Below, in pieces: positions 51,001-59,922 of a DNA stretch of 64,000 nt. The DNA comes from Elmis aenea (taxonomy: Eukaryota > Arthropoda > Insecta > Coleoptera > Elmidae). The notes beneath the pieces were generated by a model, which was not told where the DNA came from, made no database searches, and was given only the letters and a program-made list of their open reading frames with translations. The translations under genes were made by a program, and so were the position numbers. The stretch spans positions 9,403,222-9,467,221 of the forward strand of contig OX393583.1 of NCBI GenBank assembly GCA_947652605.1, in the 5' to 3' direction. The number at the start of each line of letters is the position of its first letter. Positions within the stretch are counted from its first letter, which is position 1.

Positions 51001-54000
51001 ACTACCATTATGTGATACTAGTAGTGTCATCGATGATTAAACAACTAAACTACATAGGTGGGGCGTTTTTCCGGCTGGGGCGTATTACCACGTTTTACCC
51101 TACATTTTGGAAAACTAAAAATTAATATTGATTACATTTCGTCTCCTGAGAGTTATTTTGTGCCATACGCCATTTTGGGGCATATTGACTTATTAATATC
51201 AAGAATATGTTGAAGAAAATGTTTTATATCCTTCAACATTATCTAAAATTTAAATTCGTTCGGTATTGACAAAGTTATGAGTGTTACCTTTGTTTCAAAT
51301 CAGAATGACTCTGGATTGAATTAGAATGAATTAGAAAAATGAATACTTAAAACTATGTACAAGCCTAATTTATAGAGATTACAGGAAAAGCATAATTAAG
51401 TTCCCATTAATTTGTCGTATACGCTACCGAAAGGTAACTGCACCTGCAATGTACAATAAAGGGTCTTGGAATACCCAAAATTATTTCCAAGAATACAAGA
51501 ATTTGGAGATTTGGGACACTAAAATATAGAACAAACTATATTTACAAAATGAACTGAATATAAAAGAACAGCAGTTCATAACACAAATCTGTTGCAAAAC
51601 CAAAATAATTTACTTGTTTAAAATAACAGTTCAGTTTTTATATTATTGTCTTACGACATTTTGTTACAAAAAGTGTTTATGTTAAAGTTTTTTCTTTTTA
51701 AATAGTTGTGTTTCATTTACACATTAATACATAACCAAATTAATTTACTTGTTTAGAATAATATTTTAGTTTTTGAATTATTGTTTTACGCCATTTTGTT
51801 ACGAGAATCTTAAAATGTTTATTTTTGTTTAAATAATTGTGTTCAGTTTACATAATACTTAACCAAAATAATTTACTTGTTTGGAATAATATTTCAGTTT
51901 TTATATTATTTTTTACGGCATTTTGTTGCAAGAATGTTAAAATGTTTATGTTAAAGTTTAATTTTTTTTTAAATAATTGTGTTCGGTTTACATAATATAT
52001 AAGCAAATTAATTTACTTGTTTTTATACTATTGTTTTACGGCATTTTGTAACGAGATTGTTAAAATGTTTATTTTACAGTTTAAATAAAATATGTTTTAT
52101 AATTGTATTTTACATAATTTGACATTTCGTAAAAACAAATCAAAGCCAAATTTTCGTAAAATTTTGTCTAACAATTTGGTTATACTTATTTAAATTATTT
52201 CATTTAAATAAAATCAACTTTTCATTTAAAAACTATAAAAATACCATGCACATGGAACAAACTTCTACAAAAATGTGCTAAGCAGCTTAGGAGATTGTTC
52301 CATATCCATTTTCAAATTGGCAGTAACTCAAAATTTTATTAAAATTTAATAATTTTGAATTCATTAATTAGATACTGTATTACTTTCAAGTTCTTTCAGA
52401 AAAATTAAACGCATAAATATTTTTAATAACAGAGTAATAAAAACAGAAACTTTAAAGTCGATTTACTCAAAACTAACTAAATGGCGTATGGAACAAAACA
52501 ACTCTAAGGCGACGATTTGTAAATACAGAATTAATCACTATGTTGGGTGATTCTATTCTACACCCTGTATATAAAATTGTTACTAGGTATGGTGTGCTTA
52601 TTTCACGAACTCGGCAGACTTTCTACCTGTTTCACGAATTCGACAAAAAGTTACCTTTTTCATGAACTGGGCAAGGTAATCGATTCTGTATAACACTTAT
52701 TCAGCGGTTTGTCATACAGCTAAATTTACCGCATCTCAAGCCGCGTACTGACCAAAATGAGTTCGCGAACTCGGTTCGCGCACTCGGTTCGCGAACTCGG
52801 TTCGCGAACACGGTTCGGGAACTCGGTTCGCGCACTCAGTTTGCGAACTCTCGTCCATACCAGGTTCGCAAACACGTCCACATCAAAACATTATTGTGTT
52901 CGTAACAGCTCCAAAACAGTTGGTAAAGGGTTTGCGTTTTGTAAATAATTATGTCTTCAAGCTTAGGGCTTATCGATGATAAACACCAACCACAAATAAC
53001 GTGTGCAGTCAGTAATTGTTATGGCAGGCACGAGTTCGCGAACAGCCCCTTTGATGTACCGCCTCAAGAGCGAACTCTGCCCGAACTGGCGAGCTACTCG
53101 CGAGCTGTTCGCGAACTGTTTGCATACTCCAGGTACACACCGGGTTCGCGAACAGTTCGCGAACTGTTCGCGAACCCGGTGTGTACGCGGCTTTAAACGC
53201 CATTCCATCCTTGCAATCGTTATCAGCTACATTCCTTTTCTCCATTGCTACTAAAACCCCGTCTATCTATTTTCTATTAGGTCTTCTCTTCTTTCATCTA
53301 CTAGATGGAATCCATGTTAATGTCTGATGTAGAATCAATTCTACGTGCACGAATTCTGTTTAGTTGATCATACCAAAAAGGTTTTGTTGCTTCATGCTCT
53401 TATTTCTTAAATTTTGATTTACAATGTGCTTCCATAAGACAAAATATAATTGCAAAGAAACGTTCGTGCATTGTGTAATAATAACTGTATTTTTACTATA
53501 GGGGAATGGAATTAATATTTCAACGTGCATATCAATTTTGGAACCATAATGACTTTATTTACAGTCTCACTGCCGCCTGCAAAGAGTTGAATCAAGTAAT
53601 CGCAAAACTTCATGAGTACTCTGCCAATGTAAGCATTTAAAGATTTAAATGATTGGATAGAAATCATGTGTATGTCAATACGAGGTGAGCGCCAAAATTT
53701 CCCGGCCTTACTATGAAAGAAACGGAGTAGGCTCAAAATTTAATTTGATTTTCAATATAATCCCTTTGACATCAATGCACTTATTACATCGTTTTAGTAA
53801 CGATGCTCCTAAAAAAATATGCCTTCGGTTTGTCTGCAAAATGTGCCCAAACTGCAGCCTCTTGGTCGTCACTGAAATGGTATCCGCGAAGCTCCTTTTT
53901 CAAATTTCCAAACAGGTAATAGTCACTGGGGGCCATATCTGGACTATACGGAGAGTGATCGATTTGTTCAAAATCGCAGTCACGAATTGCGGCTTGAGCA

Positions 54001-57000
54001 ATTCCAGCAGTGTGCACGGGGGCATTGTTGTGCAGTAAACGCACACCTCTGGTCAGTTTCCAGCGTCTTTTCTCCCGAATAGTTTGTCGTGATTTGTTCA
54101 GGAGGGCTGCATAATAATCCCCATTGACTGTAGTGTTCTGTTCTTTAAAATCTATAAGAAGGATGCCCTCACAATTCCAAAAGATCGTAGCCATCACCTT
54201 TTTTGTCGACTGGCAGACCCTGAACTTTCTTGGCGGTGCTTCTCCTTTTCGCCTCCATTCCATCGATTCTCTTTTGGACAAAGGATCATAGTAGAGAACG
54301 ATGGTTTCATTCCCTGTAACAATTGTCTTTAACGCGTCCACAGGATTTTCTCCACAGAGCTCCAAAAATGATCGAGCACGACGCTGGCGATGAACTGCTG
54401 AGAGATGTTTGGAGACCAACCGTGCAGTGCACAAACTTTATTCATGCCTAACCGATCGTGGAGGATTCGGCGAATCTGAAAGCTCCAAAAATTTTGATAG
54501 TTATTTCACCTTCAAGCGTCGATCACCTAATACGAGTTCCTCAACAAGGGCAATCTTGTCGTCCGTCACCACTTACACAGTCCTTCCTGTTCTTGCATCA
54601 TCTTCTAAGGATTCTTTCCCCATTCGAAACCGTTTTGACCAATCTTTTACCACAGAATAAGACTTGTCCCCGTACACCCCAATCAGTCGAACTTTGATGC
54701 TTTGAGGAGAAAGACCTTCGAGAGTAAGAAATTTTATAACAGCTCGATACTCAATTTTCGTGACTTCTGCCATCGTGATGAACAAATGACAGTTATAAGA
54801 AAACTAATTGACATAAAATCCATTTTTGTTTTTTCCAAGGCTAATATAACTTGAACCAATGTGTTAAAAAAATTTGACCTGCCTGCGATACCTAGATCAA
54901 TGTCAGGAAGGGAAATTTTGGCGCTTAGGTACCTCGTAGTTAAAGAAATCTCCTTGTTTTATTCTTTGTACATACAGAGCACATACTATAACATTAAATC
55001 AAAGTCAGTATGCTATTGTTCAGTTTTATTCAATGCAACATTTTTGTTAAGGTGTTAAAGAAGAAAAGATCCGCCTACAAGCAACAGAAGAAAGATGGTT
55101 TCGATGAAAAAGAAAGTAAGTTATCGAAGTTGGAGCTAATTTATTAATGTTTCACCCTTTAATTAGTTTTTTAGGCAGAACAACCCTTGTTGCAAAATTA
55201 TTAAAGTTCTAGACCAAGTTCAAAAGCTTTATTGTCTGACAATAAAAGAGTATGAAAAAAATTATACAGGGTTATTCAAATTCGAGGCCCACCATTGGGA
55301 TCTCGCTTATTATAATAGCTAGAGTATAGATTTAAATTTGGCAAAGTTGCTAAATTCGATGCTCATTGATAATCCAAAGAGAAATTGGGAATATCTGAAA
55401 CGGTATCCGTGAAAATTAGGAAAAACTGGAAAATGCGATTTTTGAAAATCGCTTATAACTCCTTTGGAATTTGAAATATTTTAAATGTCTAAAGTAATTG
55501 CCCAAGCAACTTTTCAAGCCGAATCGAATGGTCGTCACAAAGTTTTGCTAGATTGATTCGTTTTTGTTTTATGACAACCAACTTTGTTTTTTCTTATAAG
55601 CGCAATTTTTGCTATTTACATAATCAAATAGCATTAATTTTTCTGAATACATTGAGATATCACACATGGTATTTTACTTCTACATTAATTGTCAAATTTG
55701 AAAAAATACGTTTCAAACAATAACTATCAATCAGGTAGGCCGGTCATTGCAGTTTATGTTGTTTCCATGACAACCAATCAACAAACTCAAAGTTTTGAAA
55801 GCCTATTATTTGTCACATTAATAAATTCGTAAATATTAACTTTAATAGCGAAAAAAAAACGCGATATGCTCCGAATTTTTATACCGTTCTTTTAAGTTTT
55901 GTTATACTTTATCACATGCTTTATACAAATTTACTTAAGTTTCTGTTTAACATAGAAAAATAGTGTTTTTTTCGGATATGTTTGTGATAAAAATGTTTTT
56001 TTTTTATTATCTGAAACCTTTCTGCCATATTTTTCTCTAATTTTAGCAAAAGCCTCATATTTCCCTGTTTCTGTCCAACGAACAAAAATATGTGTGCGAG
56101 GGTTGTCTTTTATCTGGATATGTTTCTGCATATCGTTGACTTTACAGTGTAGTTCCTATTCAATGAATAAAAAAATAAAGTTCATTTTTACGAATTTATT
56201 AATGTGACAAGTAACAGACTTTTAGTTTGTTGATTGGTAGTCATGGAGAAACAACATAAACTACAATGACCGGCCTACCTGATTGATAGTTATTGTTTGA
56301 AACGTATTTTTTCAAATTTGACAATTAATGTAGAAGTAAAATACCATGTGTGATATCTCAATGGATTCAGAAAAATTAATGCTATTTGATTATGTAAATA
56401 GCAAAAATTGCGTCCATAAGCAAAAACAAAGTTGGTTGTCATAAAACAAAAACGAATCAATCTAGCAAAAATTTGTGACGACCATTCGATTCGGCTTGAA
56501 AAGTTGCTTGGGGAATGTCTTTACACATTTAAAATATTTCAAATTCCAAAGGAGTTATAGACGATTTTCAAAAATCGCATTTTCCAGTTTTTCTTAATTT
56601 TCTCGGATACGGTTTGAGATATTTTTAATTTCTCTTTGGATTATCAATGAGCATCGAGTTTAGCAACTTTGCCAAATTTAAACCTACACTCTAGCTATTA
56701 TAATAAGCGAGATCCCCATGGTGGGCCTCGAATTTGAATAACCCTGTATACTACATTCGTTAGTGATGTTTTGTTTTACTGTTGATTATAATAAATATTT
56801 TATCTTTATGATAAACAAGGACATTAATTAAAAATAATAATTAGTTTCATCTCATTCAGGTGCTGGTAAACGAAAAACGTTTTTGGATTTGCTGTTAGAA
56901 TTGACAGAGGGAAATAAATTTACAGACGAAGAACTGCGGGAAGAAGTTGATACTTTCTTGATCGCTGTAAGTTAAAACTTGTTTTATTTTTATTTGTAGC

Positions 57001-59859
57001 AGTACATGCTTAATCTGTTTGAGTATTTTAATGTACAATTTGAATTGAACAGGGTAGCGACACTACATCTGCCGTGAGCGGTTTCGTCCTTGTCATGTTG
57101 GGAATTCATCAGGAATACCAAGTGAGTTGCAGATATTTATAAATCATTCGCTAGATTAAGATGTTTTCTCAATGGCTAGCGCCCTGTTTATTCTATCCGA
57201 GATCATATTTAATGTCGGATGCGTGTCGATCTCGTTGAGAATACCTAAGTGCCTTCTCTACGTCTCCCCTCTTTGGAGATGATTTTCAGTCTGTTAATTT
57301 GTAACATTAAAATTGCAGCAAAAACTTTACGAAGAAGTAATAGAACTTCTGGGAAGCGATAGACCAATTAATGCCCATGAACTGGGAAGTTTGCCTTTCA
57401 CTGAACGATTTATCAAGGAAACCATGCGCCTATTTCCTATAGGGTTTCTTCCACTACGAGCTGTGTTAGAAGACTGTGAATTGGGTGAGTCTCTATGAAA
57501 TCATTATTGATAATCTCTACAGTAGGGTGGATCGAATTTTATTTTTTTGTATTTTTTTTCTGGCGGGGTGCGGAAGAGATGCTCTAGGGGAATACAATCA
57601 GAAGTCACGAAGACAATATTTTGATATTATTAGTGCAAGTACTGCCCCAAGCCTGCTGAATTTTGAAAAAAATTTGCTGAATGAAGGTTATAGTTTATGC
57701 CCAATAAAAGTATTCAAGGTTAGGCTACAAAATTTTTATAACTTTTTTGGACAATTAAAAGAATAAGAAAATAGAACAGAATGTAAAATCACACAAACTT
57801 TTTTTGGTATGATACGACAAGATTCTAATTTATTTCTTATTTGTCACCAATTTGACACATCTCTCAGTGGTTTGTGTGTGGCAAGGCATCAAACAAAATT
57901 TAGGTAAAATATCAGTTTCAACTTTGTCCAGATTTGCGATGGCTTCGGAAATTATGCGAACAGTCAATTGACAATATGGTCAATGTATTGTGAGCCAGGT
58001 TTTTTCAATAAACTAATGTGCTCTTCGAACACAACTTTTCTGCGATAGTCCTCATTGCTTTTCCTGCATATCAGCATTTGCTTTTAAGGGCTTAGAATTT
58101 GAACCCTTAGTTTGAGACGTGAATCTTTGGGACTTTGATGTTTGGGAAGCTTCTTCATAAAAGTTTCGTTGCAGTTTTTTGGAAATATTGGTTTCGTTTT
58201 TCCTTGTAGTCTCTCTATCTAAGGAACACATCATCATTTTTCTTTGACCTCGCTGGTCTAACAAGAATTCTCCTTCTTTAATGAGTATCTTTCGCGATTT
58301 GTCACAAGAACTAGTCTCGAACGAACTACATTTGCGTGGCAATGTCAAACAGAGTCCTGGCGTCAATTTTGAACTTCTCCAATTTGTTTCTGTAGTTGTC
58401 ACTATTCTTTCTACATTGATAGGGCTTTAGGATTGCACGGTATTTGTCATGATATGTTTTTATTCTCGCTAAGATTGTTCGATGCTCTACTGTAGGTAAG
58501 GACGCTCTTCTCCAGATTTGTTCTATGTCAGTAGTAACTATTTTACTAGTGTCTCTTACCAAATCCTGGAATCGTTTGCTAAGGTTTGGAGACGTAAATA
58601 AAATATTATATCATGCCTTCATGCCTTCAAGCGTCGGTAACAAACTATTCGGTAATTCTTTGCCAACACCAAATATAGGACAGTTTGTATCACTGCTACG
58701 TAAACGTTTGTACTTTTATTACAAAAAAATCACAGTATCAAATCTCAAATATTCGAAATCAGCACGAAACGTAATCTCTTCCTGAAAAAAAATTGAAACT
58801 ATAAAGCGAAGGGATGCTAAATGACATATCCGCTGCACTACCCGCGCACACCACGCGCACGTGACAATAAAATTACTCGAGAAAGTAAGAAAAACGGTGT
58901 GTTACATTGTTATTTTAATAATTAAAAGCATAAACTGTGATAATGTTCCAAAAAGTCGTGAAATTCGTTGTTAAAAATAGAACAAAGACATTTTAATTTA
59001 AAGTAACTTTTTTTAAATTCTCGAAAACTTTGACGACTTTGGGGCAGTACTTCCAATTATTATTTTTTTTAAATATTTTGCGTGATTAATCAAAAGATAC
59101 CAGGGCATCTATCGCAAACCCCCCGAAATCGAAATTCGAAAAAAAAAATTCTCCCATATAAGAGCGATCCACCCTACTCTACAGATGTAAAAATAAATGC
59201 AAAGATCATACCGAATTCATAGATTTATTTTGGTGTTATTTCAATAGATTCATGCACTCTTCCCGCTGGAAGTTCGGTGGTAATAAATTTGATTGCAGTA
59301 CACAGGAATCCTGAGCAATGGCCCGACCCACTTATATTTGATCCAGACCGTTTTTTACCTGAAAATGTTGCCAAAAGACATCCATATGCTTACATACCTT
59401 TCCTTGGAGGACCGAGGGATTGTATAGGTAATAAATAATCCATTATATAATATAATAATTCAAGATGATTTTTTTCTTTCAATTAAGCCTTTGCTTGCTC
59501 TTTTTTGTTTGTTGTTTCTTTGGTCGTTAAAAATGTAGGACAATAAATGACTGAAAGGTAGATGGAAGATTGTCCATCTCCTCATATTCGTCTTTCTAAA
59601 AAAGCAAGTCTTATCTTTTATGGGCTTCAAAAAACTCCACATGTACATATAAATATTTGCAGATATAATATAAATTGCGTGCATTTCAGGTCGTAGGTAC
59701 GCCATGATGTTGCTAAAATGCATGATTTCAACTTTAATACGAGCGTACAAGATTGAATCTGACTTCAAAGATGTCGAAGATGTCAAATTGAAGGCCAGTA
59801 TGGTTCTCAAACCAATCGAAGGTTTCAGAATTTCTGTACGTCCAAGAGATTTAATTTAA
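39035..59859 (+). CDS. Cytochrome P450, CYP4 clan, complete 11-exon gene
   Basis: Exons: 39035-39257, 47307-47504, 47559-47744, 47841-47907, 53502-53628, 55052-55115, 56860-56966, 57053-57121, 57319-57484, 59248-59427, 59690-59859. The sum is 1557 nt, or 518 aa plus stop. All introns are GT-AG with matching phases. The N-terminus has a membrane anchor (about residues 26-42) and the hinge [13 protein letters not shown], placing it on the endoplasmic reticulum. Helix C is WKAHR (144-148), followed by [11 protein letters not shown]. Helix I is LIAGSDTT, helix K ExxR is ETMR (381-384), PERF is FDPDRF, and the heme loop is [10 protein letters not shown] with Cys461 as iron ligand. It is a mono-oxygenase using NADPH-P450 reductase; clan members hydroxylate fatty acids, hormones, cuticle precursors or toxins. 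The substrate is unknown. Intron 1 is 8 kb and packed with transposons. Confidence 0.95.
39316..41207. mobile_element. Inverted-repeat element with TACTGGGTGG/CCACCCTGTA tips
   Basis: This is a relative of 9805-16781. The left arm (39316 to about 39935) and right arm (about 41079-41207) share GTCCAC.TAGAAGGG.CACTATTGGGAT, TA flanked. The centre is occupied by a hAT-like insertion (39936-41078) carrying further TACAGGGTGAG tips at 40222 and 40327. It lies in intron 1 of the P450 gene and is non-coding. Confidence 0.8.
39936..41078. mobile_element. hAT-like MITE with ATTTAAATCA-rich ends
   Basis: Left CAGGGTGGATAAAAATCATG and right, inverted, CAGGGTTGAGCAGATTTAAA are both followed by repeats of TTGATTTAAATC. 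Flanks ATTTTAT and ATTTTAAT suggest an 8-bp duplication that has lost one base. The inner part holds pieces of TACAGGGTGAG-type elements. Confidence 0.65.
41208..42695. other. Intron 1 transposon debris
   Basis: Contains solo TACAGGGTG-type tips at about 41336, 41393 and 41635, a CAGTGGCGTAGTTAG hAT-like end at about 41995, and the P450 exon fragment at 42192. No intact gene. Confidence 0.5.
42192..42243 (+). pseudogene. Duplicated fragment of P450 exon 8 inside intron 1
   Basis: About 51 bp beginning TGCCGTGAGCGGTTTTGTCC match the gene's own exon 8 (57071-57121) with three differences, on the same strand. Neither the first codons of exon 8 nor its splice sites are carried over. It encodes a stretch after the helix I threonine and cannot be spliced in as it stands. 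Confidence 0.85.
43060..43969 (-). mobile_element. Nested hAT derivative keeping the hATC dimerisation domain
   Basis: Tips TAGGGATTGTAA and TTACAATCCCTA are inverted, followed by repeated TTACCGGTAA motifs on each side. The outside sequence TCAGGTG is found left and right, a probable aged duplication. Minus strand 43600-43790 reads [21 protein letters not shown], then LCFLRAYF, the conserved hATC C-terminal block. The catalytic region is gone. Confidence 0.8.
44300..44360 (+). ncRNA. Possible degenerate hammerhead-like motif
   Basis: The order CCGATGAG, short variable stretch, TTCGAAAGC resembles the CUGAUGA and GAAA boxes of hammerhead ribozymes, which occur in Penelope-like elements. The conserved U of the first box is a C here and stem II pairs poorly, so an active ribozyme is unlikely. 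Confidence 0.15.
44737..47017. mobile_element. hAT-like element with GAATAC-rich arms and 8-bp duplication
   Basis: Ends CAGAGCTGGGTATGAATAC and its mirrored form (to GCTCTG at 47017) are bordered by CCGGTGTC on both sides (44729-44736 and 47018-47025). The arms (about 44737-44940 and 46770-47017) consist largely of degenerate copies of GAATACTGAATACCGAA and the reverse. It contains the pogo-like derivative at 45193-46645. Confidence 0.88.
45193..46645 (+). mobile_element. Internally deleted pogo-like transposon keeping the psq DNA-binding domain
   Basis: Ends AAGGTAAATTTGGGTATAAT and, inverted, AATGTAAATGTGGGAGTAAT are followed by TGACAC on each side. From 45694 the plus strand reads [42 protein letters not shown], the pipsqueak-type helix-turn-helix of pogo/Tigger transposases, with in-frame stops. 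It then jumps to an acidic C-terminal tail (45900-46215). The DDE core is deleted, so it is a non-autonomous copy. Confidence 0.8.
47048..47306. other. Short intronic remainder before P450 exon 2
   Basis: Holds the right 8-bp duplication of the hAT element, then unique intron sequence leading to the TTTTCAG acceptor at 47300-47306. Nothing else was seen. Confidence 0.5.
48136..48487. mobile_element. Small palindromic MITE, arms of about 120 bp
   Basis: The left arm from about 48136 (AATAACTGAAAGTTGC) and the right arm ending at about 48487 mirror each other, including AATCTGTAGTGCCTTGGAAT and GTGACAACTGCCAA. The loop is about 110 bp. It is in intron 4 of the P450 gene and is non-coding. Confidence 0.85.
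48487..49765 (-). pseudogene. RTE-like non-LTR retrotransposon, 5'-truncated
   Basis: Minus-strand order: [50 protein letters not shown] (49735-49380), then [10 protein letters not shown] (49200), then [20 protein letters not shown] and [13 protein letters not shown] (48930-48657). The 3' end is a run of GAA units at 48489-48500. Frames shift at about 49310 and again downstream, and FADD is disturbed (PIICRRYN). A pogo-like element sits directly at its 5' side, at a TA. Confidence 0.85.
49766..51102 (-). mobile_element. Deleted pogo-like transposon keeping the C-terminal PHD-type finger
   Basis: Ends TAGGGTAAAACGGTGAAATA and, inverted, TAGGGTAAAACGTGGTAATA are bordered by TA, and both are followed by ACGCCCCA motifs. 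The minus strand from about 50684 encodes a transposase tail ([21 protein letters not shown], a Pro/Ser-rich linker, a Lys/Arg-rich stretch), then after a one-base shift in an A-run near 50252 an acidic Ser-rich segment and [24 protein letters not shown]. That is a PHD-like zinc finger. The DNA-binding and catalytic parts are missing. Ends and tail match the pogo-with-PHD type seen at 3187. Confidence 0.8.
51137..52515. mobile_element. TIR element with internal tandem repeats
   Basis: The left end CGTCTCCTGAGAGTTATTTT, then CCATACGCCATTTT, is mirrored at the right end (52477-52515) with a few changes. The interior is very AT-rich and includes the tandem repeat at 51600-52080. No protein was seen. 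It lies in intron 4 of the P450 gene. Confidence 0.65.
51600..52080 (+). repeat. Tandem repeat, 128-140-bp unit, about 3.6 copies
   Basis: AATTTACTTGTTT recurs at 51606, 51742, 51870 and 52010, each followed by an AT-rich block containing TTTACGNCATTTTGT and a GTTTACATAATA-like stretch. The ACGCCATTTTGT motif is shared with the ends of the surrounding TIR element. Confidence 0.8.
52739..53192. mobile_element. MITE built of TTCGCGAA palindromes, with a 54-bp perfect palindrome
   Basis: Outer ends AGCCGCGTAC and GTACGCGGCT are inverted. Inside, GTTCGCGAACTCG-like units repeat at 52758-52850 and again at 53030-53180. Positions 53133-53186 form a perfect 54-bp palindrome centred on AGTTCGCGAACT. 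It is GC-rich compared with its surroundings. It gives open frames on both strands because of the symmetry, but none resembles a protein. Confidence 0.8.
53681..54936 (-). mobile_element. Full-length mariner with dead transposase
   Basis: Inverted ends CGAGGTGAGCGCCAAAATTT and its counterpart are flanked by TA on both sides (53679-53680 and 54937-54938), total 1256 bp. The minus strand encodes the N-terminal helix-turn-helix ([20 protein letters not shown]), a broken middle, and the catalytic part. Where mariners have TGDE and HDN, this copy reads TGNE and HNN, so the first two catalytic aspartates are asparagine; the third (APSDYYLF) is intact. Frameshifts also separate the two halves near 54440-54570. 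It lies in intron 5 of the P450 gene and cannot make an active enzyme. Confidence 0.9.
55265..56748. mobile_element. Foldback element, 1.48 kb, with arms of about 560 bp
   Basis: TACAGGGTTATTCAAATTCG at the left is mirrored at 56748, TA flanked. Complementarity continues to about 55835 and from about 56190, including GGCCGGTCATTG and TTGATTGG, leaving a loop of about 355 bp. A 66-codon minus-strand frame in the loop has no recognisable motif. It is in intron 6 of the P450 gene. Confidence 0.88.
57521..59178 (-). mobile_element. Unclassified TIR DNA element coding for an orphan protein
   Basis: Ends AGTAGGGTGGATCG and CGATCCACCCTACT are inverted. CTAC lies just outside each end, a possible 4-bp duplication. 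The minus strand carries a protein remnant (58562-58052). The right arm contains CTTTGGGGCAGTACTTCC, and a mirrored GTACTGCCCCAAGC is near the left at 57640, so subterminal inversions exist too. It lies in intron 9 of the P450 gene. The superfamily was not recognised. Confidence 0.75.
58052..58562 (-). pseudogene. Orphan protein of the unclassified TIR element (frameshifted)
   Basis: The first half reads [20 protein letters not shown], then [19 protein letters not shown]. After a one-base loss near 58345 the next frame continues [40 protein letters not shown] and a Lys/Ser-rich tail. Cysteines around [19 protein letters not shown] suggest a small metal-binding motif. I recall similar unnamed proteins in many insect genomes, but no function is assigned. 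It may be a DNA-binding or capsid-like component of the transposon, which is speculation. Confidence 0.55.
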
Positions 59860-59922
59860 GAATATAAAACTGTTTAATATATGGTGTAAGATTGTTTCAG
59901 TAAAGATTTCGTATTTACTTAA

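Noticed and set aside
52757..53254. Overlapping frames of about 80 codons on both strands
   Set aside because: Mirror-symmetric TTCGCGAA repeats produce open frames on both strands; the residues are low-complexity RTRFAN-type repeats.
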